From assembly GCA_030770425.1 (NCBI GenBank), contig JASJFT010000094.1:1-64000 (forward strand): 64,000 bases of DNA. The letters are read 5' to 3'. The DNA is from Darksidea phi (taxonomy: Eukaryota > Ascomycota > Dothideomycetes > Pleosporales > Lentitheciaceae). The notes under the pieces were generated by a model. The model saw only the letters and a program-made list of their open reading frames with translations, made no database searches and was not told the DNA's origin. Shown here piece by piece: positions 26,813 through 35,706 of the stretch (position 1 is the first letter of the stretch; each line of letters opens with the position of its first letter). Made by a program: the position numbers and the translations under genes.

Positions 26813-28792
26813 ATGTCGGTCCCCCGCGATTTGTCCTTCAAGTATGGGCCTCAACTCAAGGCCGGCCAGATACGTGTGGTGCAGCCACAGAAACGGAGCG
26901 TCAAAGGCCAGACTCTCAGTCTGACAATGTCGAACATAGATCTACCTGCCCCCAATGGTACCGGCTCCCGGGGTGTGCCGTACTACACCTTGTCGTACGT
27001 CTGGGGAGTTCAGGTTGCCGACGTTCAAATCACGATCAACGGGTTGCCCTTTTATGTCAGGCCAAACCTTGCCTCGATCCTCGAATCCCTCGAAAATCGA
27101 ATCGATAAACCGATATGGATCGACGCGCTTTGCATCAACCAGGGTGACACAGAGGAGAGGAACAGTCAGGTCGGCCAGATGCGATTCATCTACGAACGAG
27201 CTGATCGTACAATCATCTGGCTTGGAGGCTGCAACGAGCAAATAGAGCGTATGATTCCGAAGCTCAAGGTTATCGGAAAGCAAGCCAACGATGCGCACAT
27301 TCTCGAATTGAACGAGCGAGATATTCGCGGCCACTCCGATTTGTCGAACGATCCCACAGCTGCAGCTAGGATAGATGGAATCAGAGATCGCCTTCAAGCC
27401 ATCATGTCAGACAGCAGTGAGAACGTCACGTTCAGCAAAGCCGATTTGCATGCGCTGGTTAACCTCACTGAGCGGCCATGGTTCAGGCGGGTATGGATCA
27501 TCCAGGAGCTCTGCGTATCGACAGAGTACGAATTTGCCTGCGGCAAACAGACCATCGAAGGTGACCACTTCCTCGCTGGATTTCAGATATGCAACCTTTG
27601 GGTCTCGGGGGCTCTCGATCAGTTCAGAAAGATAGTAACACGCCCAGGCATACTAATTCAGACTGCGACCCGTCTTTGGGATACCGTTCGGTTTACGGGC
27701 GGCAGAAGGGTCATTCCGAATGCACGAGCAGCAACCACTCTAGGGACTAGGAAGAAGTACCGCGACAGCCTTGCTCTCGAGAAATACCACCGGGACTCAG
27801 GAGGGTTTCTCGAGAGCTTCACCCTGAAGCAAAACCTTTTGCGTGCCTTCATACCCATCAACGGCGGAACGCTTGAGGCGACAGATGCCAGAGACAGGAT
27901 TTATGCACTATTAGGAGTCTCAAGCGACGCAAAGGAGCTGAACATCAAGATAGACTACAAGGAGTTAGTAAAACAAGAAGACGTGTACAGAGACATTGCG
28001 AAGCGTTTGCTGCAGCGAGGCCACATCGACCTGCTCAGCTTTTGCCGACGAGGCGAATGCCAGCAAGAAACGACTCTCCCGTCCTGGGCTCCGGATTGGT
28101 CCGTGCCACTACCGTTGGCATGGGGGCAGACTGCCAGTGATGGTCTCTATCGTGCTTGTGGCGCCATGATGTTTCGTCAGAATGCTTGCTCAACACAGGA
28201 AAAGAAATTAGTCCAGTTGGAGGCCTTTCATGTCGGAGCAATCGCATCCGTTGGCCAGCCTGGCATGCTAGAGGCGAGCGGTCAGCCTGCCTCAAGCACA
28301 ATCAGGACTCTCACCATCATCTCCATGGCAAGGTGGCTCCTCGACCGATCGGGAAACACATACACCGAGCAGCAACGATTGGAGGGTGCTTGGCGCATCC
28401 CAATCTGCGACAGGGAGTATAATCACCTCGGCCAAGTCGTTCGAGCGACGGACAAGTCTCGAAATGAATACGAGAGGCTTAACAAGATTCTGAGATCGAA
28501 ATGGGCGCTTCTCACCGCCTCGAAAGACTTTGTTTCGTACTGGGGCGTCATGCAGGACATGGAGAAGGATGTTACGACAATATTGCTCAAGAACGGCTAC
28601 GTGGGAATCGGTCATGGTGGCTTGAAGGAGCATGACGAGATCTGGATACTGCGAGGAGCGCATGTGCCGTACGCGTTCCGAGCAATGCAAGACGGCAAGC
28701 ATACGTTGCTCGGAGAGGTGTTCATATATGGTATAATGGACGGGGAGTTCATGGCATCCAGCCCGGAATGCAGGGTGATGACTCTAGAGTAG
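26813..28792 (+). CDS. HET-domain (heterokaryon incompatibility) protein
   Basis: A single-exon protein of 659 aa. The HET domain (about residues 57-240) shows YTLSYVWG, IWIDALCINQ with ERNSQV just after, IIWLGG, and WFRRVWIIQEL, followed by the ARDRIYALLGV block typical of the long HET proteins of Pezizomycotina. The family takes part in non-self recognition and cell death on hyphal fusion, but most paralogues have no known partner. The C-terminal half has no domain I recognise, and there is no signal peptide or membrane span. The start is the first ATG (26813). The frame stays open 48 nt further up only to a TTG. The gene begins about 500 bp from the left AT block, a common setting for HET genes. 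The specific function is unknown. Confidence 0.9.
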   Translation: MSVPRDLSFKYGPQLKAGQIRVVQPQKRSVKGQTLSLTMSNIDLPAPNGTGSRGVPYYTLSYVWGVQVADVQITINGLPFYVRPNLASILESLENRIDKPIWIDALCINQGDTEERNSQVGQMRFIYERADRTIIWLGGCNEQIERMIPKLKVIGKQANDAHILELNERDIRGHSDLSNDPTAAARIDGIRDRLQAIMSDSSENVTFSKADLHALVNLTERPWFRRVWIIQELCVSTEYEFACGKQTIEGDHFLAGFQICNLWVSGALDQFRKIVTRPGILIQTATRLWDTVRFTGGRRVIPNARAATTLGTRKKYRDSLALEKYHRDSGGFLESFTLKQNLLRAFIPINGGTLEATDARDRIYALLGVSSDAKELNIKIDYKELVKQEDVYRDIAKRLLQRGHIDLLSFCRRGECQQETTLPSWAPDWSVPLPLAWGQTASDGLYRACGAMMFRQNACSTQEKKLVQLEAFHVGAIASVGQPGMLEASGQPASSTIRTLTIISMARWLLDRSGNTYTEQQRLEGAWRIPICDREYNHLGQVVRATDKSRNEYERLNKILRSKWALLTASKDFVSYWGVMQDMEKDVTTILLKNGYVGIGHGGLKEHDEIWILRGAHVPYAFRAMQDGKHTLLGEVFIYGIMDGEFMASSPECRVMTLE

Positions 28793-29305
28793 GAATTCTT
28801 CGAAATGAGAATCTATAACGCGCGGTCGAATCCAATATCTCTCTATAGGGTTTAGTACGCCTCTACAAAATAGTATAGAAGCCACTTCCAAATAAAAAGC
28901 TCAACGCGGGACTGCTCGAAATCCTCTAGGATGCAGGCAAGCCTGATAATCACCACAAATCCACCCATGGGATACGAGAGGGAATGAAGAGTCGGGGAGC
29001 GCTGAATCGCTATTGAAGGCTAGACGAAGTGCCGTCTCTAGTGGAATGGGTTTGTTGGCGGTGGCGGAGTGCGAATGTGGGGAAAGAGGAGTCATGATTG
29101 GTGTTACAGTACCGTGTGACCCTAGTTGCTTTGATTCCAAGTCACCAAGTCCATGACCAGAGCTCCCAGCCTTGCGAGCTTTTCCAGAGTCAAAAGAGGG
29201 TGTTGTCGTAGCACCGCGAGCCTTTCCCAAAGTCAGGAATCCTGACAGTGCTTTCGTTCAGTCGAACCGATAAGCATTTAAAGGTACATAGCTTTTGCTT
29301 TTACC
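28793..29305. other. Intergenic region between convergent HET and GH92 genes
   Basis: Holds the 3' ends of two convergent genes. A 109-codon frame on the minus strand has low-complexity composition and no recognisable domain, so I do not call it a gene. Confidence 0.5.
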
Positions 29306-31906
29306 TTATATACGACCCGGGCTGGGCGGCACATCACCCGTGTCCCAACCCACGGGCTCCTTCCCAAGCACAAACTCAATCAGCCCACCATCACCTCCAA
29401 CAAGATCCTCATGCGACACCCAGCTCTTCCTCCACTGCACTCCATTCACCTTGACACTCTGTACATAACACCCCTCCCCGCCGTGTCTATCCGCCGTAAT
29501 TCTCAGCGTGCCGTTACCCATCTTCACGCTGATATCGTCGAAGCGCGGAGACAGTAGGAGATAAATAGGCTGCGTCGCAACGGGATACAACCCCATCCAA
29601 TTCCACACCAACCAGCTACTCAGCGCGCCCGCGTCGTCATTACCCGGCAAGCCAGAACGATCGTTTCCGTAAAACTCGTCGGCGATTTGCCGGGCGCGCA
29701 TGACGCTCTTCCACTGGCGGCCAGGGAGGTAGTTGTAGAGGAACGGTGTCATGAAACTGGGCTCGTTGCCGGGATTGAATATCATTGTACCGGCGCTGTT
29801 ACCGCCTGCGTCGGATCCGGAGAGTCCGGGAACGAACATGGCGTCGAGGCGGGATTCGGTGGTGTTGGGTCCGCCCATAACTGGTGGAGGAGACCTTAGT
29901 GATGACTGGAGAGTTGGATGAGTGGACTTACGAGTGATGAGGGTCTCCATATCGAAGGGAATGGTCCAGCTGTATTCCCATGGGACGCCTTCGTATGCGA
30001 TGGCTAGCCAATCGCAGGCACCGCATGACAGGGGATCGTATGCCTGAATGCTTCCATTTGCATACGTGGGTGCCAGGAAGCCGGTGAAGTTGAGCGAGGT
30101 GACATCCTTGTTCCACAGCTTCTGCCAGCCACTTCAACCAAGGTCAGTTCAGTTCTTGGAAGTCGCGCTCCTGTTCATCATGTAAACTTACGTCGACCGA
30201 TTCAAATAAAGCGCAACATCCTCGGGCGCCTCGCCCCTTGCCACCTGCGACAGCGAAAAGTCATTCAACGCATACTCCACCGTCTTACTCAAACTGCGTC
30301 CAAACTTCGGCGTCACATAGCCGTACTTCAGCCAATCTTCCAACGCACCTCGTCCCTCCTTGGTGCTCCCCGTCGGATCCTCGAAGTCGAAGTTGTTGTA
30401 CGGCACGACCTCCGCATTCGTTTTCATGGCTTTGTATCCATCCTTCCAGTTGATGTTTCCCCGAAGGCCCTTGACGTACGAATCCGCAAGCACGTTGTCC
30501 GAGTTTGACCCTCCCTGAACTCTGCCATTATGATTATGTGCTCTGCCTTCCGGTAGGAATCGTTCGTGTCTCCAGATGTCGATCATGGCCCTGATAACGT
30601 CTTCTTGTCGCTCCGGAACGATGAGAGTATGCAAGCTGTGCAAACACCGAAATGTATCCCAAAGGGTGTAGAAATCGTCGTAATATGGTTCGGTTGATTC
30701 CCAGTGGGGGTTCTCCCCCGTCCTGTCCGCGGGAAGCAGATGGCCATGGTACAATGCGGTGTAGAACATGTCTAATTCGGTTTGATTCTGTGTCTTGACC
30801 TCGATTTTGGATAGAACTTCGGTGTTCCATTTTTCTTCTGCTTCGGAGACGGTAGTGTTGAGGTCCCAGTGGGGAATCTCCTCGTCGATGAAGCGGCAGG
30901 CTTTCTCGGCGGATATCCATGATATTCCTACTTTGGAAATGACGATAGAAGCACTTGAGGGAAACTCAAAGAGTGCGCCAATGCGATCTGCGTATTGGTA
31001 GCCAGGGATTCCGCCTTGTATCGAGGTGGCGTTAGTATATGTAGTGGAGGTGAATGTTGCATTCGGCCAGTATGGGTCCGTTGCCGGGCCTGAGAAGAAT
31101 TGTGCCGCCGATGGAGTGGTGTCGAATTGGCCACAGAAATATACCCGAAAGTCACCGCCTAGCAGCGAGAATTAGCACATAAGACGAGAAGAACGGAGGA
31201 GGCAAACAAACCTCCCGTCCAGCCTTCCCTCCAGACGCCATAACCAGAATATCGACTTCCGTCCTCTGACCTCTCAAGAAATCCGTTGCTGTACCACTGT
31301 TCGCGCTTTCCTTTGGAGGGGAGGAAATGGCTCAGATCAACCAGAAGGTACTTGCTTGCCCCCGCAGGGTATTGGTACCGCATGATGCCGGCATGTTGGC
31401 TCGCACTCATCTCAGCGACAATGCCATTCTGCAAGCTCGTCTTGTAGTAGCCCACACTCGCTTCATCCAACTTAGTTCGCGGCTGCATATATGTAATGTT
31501 GTCCATCAGATTCACGCCTTCCAGACTGGTGAGCGGCATCTGTGGGACGAGCCCGTAGGTGGGTGCGCCGCCGGTCCCGCTCACATGGAGCATGGTTATC
31601 GCAGTTACGTTCCCATCTGGCGTGTACCCAGCATTCGCAGCGAAGGATGTGTCCCATCTGGGATATCAGCAAAGTTGCCATTGGTTCGTCAACCACCAGA
31701 CTACGTCGTTACCTTGTCGTGTCGATGCCGACTTTGACGGCGCCGAACGGGAGCGCCGCTCCTGGAAACACATTACCGCTACTGAATGCGCTTCCTGGCT
31801 TTGGCCCCTCGGTCCCAATGAAAAGATTCACATATTGGGCGTAATCCGTTGCCGTTGGGCTTGCAATGGTGGAAACGCCCAAGGCAAAGAGCAAAGAAGG
31901 CCTCAT
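29306..31906 (-). CDS. Secreted glycoside hydrolase family 92 alpha-mannosidase
   Basis: Five exons: 31713-31906, 31212-31657, 30192-31158, 29932-30131 and 29306-29880. The introns are 55, 53, 60 and 51 bp, all GT...AG, and the frame is kept across each to give 793 aa. The N-terminus MRPSLLFALGVSTIAS looks like a signal peptide. The GH92 hallmarks are in order: YVNLFIGTEG with NVFPGAALPFG near the start, PYYDDFYTLWDTFR mid-protein, GNEPSFMTPFLYN, and GNDDAGALSSWLVWNWMGLYP near the end. The family consists of calcium-dependent exo-acting alpha-mannosidases, usually alpha-1,2, acting on N-glycans or mannoproteins, so an extracellular role in glycan trimming is likely. Linkage specificity cannot be told from sequence. 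The catalytic-site region looks intact. Confidence 0.92.
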
Positions 31907-32670
31907 ATTACAATAACCAAAAGTCAGGTGTGAGATGCATGGTAGGATTGAACGCGGTATATATTTGCCAAAACTATCCGCCCGACCGACCGCTCGCGTC
32001 GGCCGACCTAGCACATTCAGACGTTGATCCGACGAAGGAACATCTCTTCCGCGGCCCCAAGCATCGCGAACCGGAATTGCCGCATTGGGAACTGCCAATT
32101 TTGAGATCAAAGTAGCATGGAATGAAAGTTGCCTGGCTTTGGCGGCGGGTCGCGCTCTTATATGCCGGAGGGATGAGCGTCGGAGGCTTTGAGTGGTAGT
32201 TGCATACCGCCAATCGCGCGTTGGCTGGGAGGGTACCCACGCGACGCACACGGTAAAGCGGAACAATTGTTTTGGAGATTTGAGTCTGGGGAGACGCCGC
32301 ATCTCGATTCAATCCAATCATGCAATTGACCACCAATTGAACCGTGCATCGGCCCTAATAACGGAGCGTCATTCAAGAAACCATGCGAACTTGCACACCA
32401 CCACGGTCGCTCCTGGGGCGCTTGTGGGTGCTTAAGGACGCTTGTATCAAAGTTCTCGCAGGTGGGGAATCCACTTCAGACTCCTCTGTCCTTGTTGACG
32501 TCCGCAGGTAAAAACCGCCTTCGAATCTTTGAATGCCCACTTCCCGTCGCCCCCCAACCACCTGTCCGCGACCGGTTGCCTTGCGAGCTTTGCGTTTCTA
32601 TCCTCGCATTCCCGCCTTTCTAGTTACATATCTTCCGCGTATTGGTCGATATGTAGGATCGTGAGGTGGT
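31907..32670. other. Intergenic region between GH92 and the kinase pseudogene
   Basis: Contains the promoter of the minus-strand GH92 gene. Overlapping short frames on both strands have no domain or sensible composition. I see no RNA gene. Confidence 0.5.
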
Positions 32671-32680
32671 CGTGTATCAC

Positions 32681-33450
32681 CAGTACTGCCCAGCGGGAGT
32701 GCAGCGTGTTCTTGCAAACGGAACTAGCGCCTTGTCGGGGAAATTGATGGTTCGACCGTCCTCAGGTACCCTCTCGAGCCGGCTGGTGATATGAGTCACC
32801 TCCAGCATGAACACAAAATTCTCAATATACTTGGCCGACACCCCCGAATCGTCGCCCACAAAGGACTTACAGATGCTGGCTTATACCTTGAGCGTGCAGC
32901 AAATGAAACGATCTACAAGTACCTAGTTAAATCCAATCGTACTCCACCTTCTCTTCGCCAGCGGGTGACCTAGTGCCGTGAGGTGGCTGGAGCAGTCGAG
33001 CATATTCATTCAAAAAGCGTTCTCCACTGCGACATTCAGCCAACGAACATACTAGTCGACGAGAATCTTCATATTAAGCTCGCCGATTTTCAAGGGGATT
33101 ACCTCTCTGAGAACGGCGAGGTCATACCCGGCCGGAGCGGCGAGCCATGCAGATATTTCTGCCCCCGGGAAAATGAATTCGAGTCTAGTCCGACGACGGA
33201 TCTTTTTGCGCTTGGGTCTACTATCTACTTTATTATGACCGGCCACGAAGTCTTCCTAGATATTGCCGCAGGAGAGGATGGGTGGGTAGAGCGTATAAGG
33301 TCACGTTTTGCAAGCGGCATTTTTCCTGAGGATTTCCACGCGTGCGATTTCGTTATGCGGAAACGCTGGGAACGTCGATATAGTTGTGCAAGTGAGGTTC
33401 TCGAGGATATTAAAGCCGTTGAGAAACAACTAAGCGGCCAACACCCTTAG
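32681..33450 (+). pseudogene. Protein-kinase-like pseudogene (one frameshift, one in-frame stop)
   Basis: The remains of a compact fungal kinase-like protein are readable in order: CPAGVQRVLANGTSAL (glycine-rich region), VLRYPLEPAGDMSHLQHEHKI, GLYLERAANETIYKYL, a HCDIQPTNILVD catalytic loop (HCD for HRD), DFQG in place of DFG, and TDLFALGSTIYFIMTG. The first block is in another frame from the rest. A missing base near 32733 explains the shift. A TAG at 32971-32973 sits between LRQRVT and CREVAGAVEHIH, where relatives I remember carry Trp. The change TGG to TAG is a C-to-T at CpA on the other strand. An intron explaining either break is not evident. The 3' part from 32983 stays open for about 155 codons. 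Even when intact, the DFQG form suggests weak or absent kinase activity. Confidence 0.8.
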
Positions 33451-34210
33451 AGCGAAAAGCGGTCTCTCCAAATCACACGTTTTCATGTATTACTACTGAT
33501 ATGCAATCGATAACCCACTTCCGCCCCGCCAGTTCACTGTCCGAGTTGAAGTGTGGCTAGCATTTAGGGCATATATGCCCTGGCGCCTTCACCAAGCTGG
33601 TTCCCGTGTATACGTCTTTGTACCCAGTGTGTTCGCTCTCGTTGCAAGGGAAAAACCTGATGACTTCCATCTCGTGCTTTGGTGTTGCAGTGCAGTTCAG
33701 CCACTTGGTCCTCGTGATACGTCGCTCGCAACGACAAGCCATGGTTACTCGTCTCGTTCTATACCGCGAATCTGCCTTGCATCACTTCTAGTAGAAGCCA
33801 AGATAACGATTAGCTAAAGGCCATGCATATCGTTAGCGGAGAGAGATTGCTTAGTTCTGGTTGGCCGACTTAACATAATCAAGAAACCAAAGAGACCCAG
33901 GTACATGAAGGAATAGTAGGGCGCAGGGACGGTACGTTGGAGCAGTCCTGCGGAAAAATAGAGACAAATCACAGGCGTACGTGTGTAGATAGTATGGGAA
34001 CTAAAATGGTGAAAGGTTCTTTGTACTGAGGGAATTTTGGAGATCGGATAGTTAACTTCATACCGTGTATTTGTACTAGTCATCCTATTGTAGCTGTTGC
34101 TTCTATCACCACCAAACACTCCGACTCCAATAGACATATTCTCCCTAGTGCCAAAAGTTCTAGAGATGAGTGTCTAGTCCTTCTAGGTTGACGCGGTTTT
34201 TCGAAAACTA
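33451..34210. other. Intergenic region, no gene seen
   Basis: About 760 bp between the kinase pseudogene and the tandem repeat. Short frames on both strands (for example 33814-34137 minus) lack domains and good composition. I see nothing to annotate. Confidence 0.5.
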
Positions 34211-34430
34211 AACATCGCATTGACAATGCACATCGATAAACATTTTCAGTCATTTACCCCATCGCCTGAACATCGTATTGACAATGTACATCGATAAATA
34301 TTTTCAGTTATTTACCCTATTACCTAAATGTCGTATTAACATCGTCTAAACAACGTATTAACATCGCCTCAACGTCGTATTAACAATGTACATTGATAAA
34401 TATTTTCAGTTATTCACCCCATCGCAGCCT
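34211..34430. repeat. Degenerate tandem repeat (58-bp and about 22-bp units)
   Basis: A 58-bp unit (aacatcgtattgacaatg... ending near tttaccccatcgcc) starts at 34211 and again at 34269. A third full unit starts at 34371. Between 34325 and 34371 only the front part repeats, two or three times, as cgtattaacatcg with a period near 22 bp. The copies differ mostly by C/T and A/G changes. The array lies directly upstream of the promoter of the orphan gene at 34569. Confidence 0.75.
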
Positions 34431-34492
34431 TGGAGTCAAACTCGCCACAGACAACAGTCACTAGTGAGGACTCAATCGCCACAAATTTTTCG

Positions 34493-34500
34493 TATAAAAG
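34493..34500 (+). promoter_or_regulatory. TATA box of the orphan gene
   Basis: TATAAAAG lies 69-76 bp before the ATG at 34569, in a good position for a core promoter. Confidence 0.5.
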
Positions 34501-34568
34501 GAAGCCAGCGCCACTAAATAACTACTTACATTACATTTTCTATCGAAAAAGACTTTTTCCTAGCAACA

Positions 34569-35180
34569 ATGTCCGCATCCACACCAGCCACCACCGCGTC
34601 CGCATCCGCACCCGCAGCATCCTGTCCATGCAAAGGTTTATTCTCGCCCAGGACGGAAACCGAATCACCGATGCCGCCAGATTTAGAAACCTGCCCCCAT
34701 GTCTCCGCCGCCTTCAAAACTGCTTATAAGCACCTAATAACCGTCTTATATGCCCTTTTCTCTAAGTTCTCGACAGACTGGGACAAAAAAACTGATTGCG
34801 AGGATTTCAAAGAGGCTCAATCCATTATTTACGATTTCATAATCGCTTTCTTCACAAAGCTCAGAGAGTATCGACAGCTACACAGTGGTTTACTATGCTC
34901 GGAGGCTGAACAGAGCGTTGGGGCTGAAAGGCATAAGTTGAGGGAGGAGAAACCCGCGACGGACAGTACTGGTACTAGATATATTACCGCCGGACAAGAG
35001 ACGTTGTTTCTACATGAGAGGTTGAGAGAAAGGAAGCGTGTCGCAGCATCATATTATCTTAGATTCCGATCGATTTTTCCAGCCGACCGGAGAAAGGAGA
35101 TCGAGGGAGTCTTAGCAAAGGACAACACGCATGAACAGGACCTATTCGGACGGGATTATGGGGCAAAGTATTTGGCTTGA
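34569..35180 (+). CDS. Hypothetical protein (203 aa), no recognised domain
   Basis: An uninterrupted frame from ATG (34569) to TGA. The first 20 residues are rich in Ala, Ser and Thr, then comes CPCKGLF. The middle (about 45-105) is mostly helical in composition (SAAFKTAYKHLITVLYALFSKF, then IIYDFIIAFFTKLREY), and the C-terminal third is charged (LHERLRERKRVAASYYLRFR). There is no signal peptide, no clear membrane span and no known catalytic motif. A TATA box stands 69-76 bp upstream. The neighbours are a tandem repeat on the left and a transposase remnant on the right, so it may be a lineage-specific gene. I do not know its function, and a non-coding chance frame is not fully excluded. Confidence 0.55.
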   Translation: MSASTPATTASASAPAASCPCKGLFSPRTETESPMPPDLETCPHVSAAFKTAYKHLITVLYALFSKFSTDWDKKTDCEDFKEAQSIIYDFIIAFFTKLREYRQLHSGLLCSEAEQSVGAERHKLREEKPATDSTGTRYITAGQETLFLHERLRERKRVAASYYLRFRSIFPADRRKEIEGVLAKDNTHEQDLFGRDYGAKYLA

Positions 35181-35261
35181 ATTCTGGACTTGCTGGTCGA
35201 TGATCAAGTTACTTCTTCTTGTTGTGTAATAGGCCCTGGAGTACTACTAGTGGCCTAATGA

Positions 35262-35523
35262 GTAGTAGGATCAGGTCCCAGCCATTAGGAAGGCTTAGGA
35301 CTGGCTACCGAACTTACCTAATTTGAACCCGATTAAAAACGTATGGAGACTACTCAAATATCGAATTTCGAAGTAATTCCCTTATATAGAGGAAGAGTTA
35401 AGGTAGTATCTATTAGAGGAGTAGGAAAAAATTAGCCTAGATAACTATTTGAAGTATATTCGAGAGATGAGAGATCGGTGCTAGGTAGTGATTCGGGCTA
35501 GGGGTGGCTATACGAAGTACTAA
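35262..35523 (+). mobile_element. Tc1/mariner-type transposase remnant (C-terminal end)
   Basis: The plus-strand frame from 35281 reads KA*DWLPNLPNLNPIKNVW, then RLLKYRISK*FPYIEEELR*YL, and ends RARGGYTKY* at 35523. The stops fall where Gln or Trp codons are expected, as RIP makes them. The block matches the C-terminal catalytic region of fungal Tc1/mariner transposases. The acidic residue in NPIE, the third member of the DDE triad, is Lys here. Only the last quarter of the gene is present. The start of the element is missing, and the terminal inverted repeat may lie in the next 120 bp. Confidence 0.8.
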
Positions 35524-35706
35524 TAGAATGTTGTATGTAATATATATAGAAAACGGCATAGCGTGAGCACTCGGTGGCGCTCGGGAGAACCCTCGGTATC
35601 GCCCGTTCATGATACCCCCTTGTAGTGTACCCGCTCCTCGCCAATCTCTTCCAATCTATTTAGGAATACATCGCTAGCGACAGAAATCCCCCAACCTCCA
35701 CCACTC
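35524..35706. other. Region between the transposase remnant and MTHFR
   Basis: Probably holds the 3' end of the Tc1/mariner element (a possible terminal repeat around 35605-35640) and the 3' untranslated region of the MTHFR gene. The partner terminal repeat is not seen in the window. Confidence 0.35.

Noticed and set aside
28901..29230. 109-codon frame on the minus strand.
   Set aside because: Ser/Thr/Gly-rich composition with no domain, lying in the gap between two convergent genes.
33814..34137. 107-codon frame on the minus strand with a hydrophobic end.
   Set aside because: No family match and no promoter. It looks like a chance frame.
34211..34430. CRISPR-like spaced repeats.
   Set aside because: Eukaryotic context, and the units run on without unique spacers.
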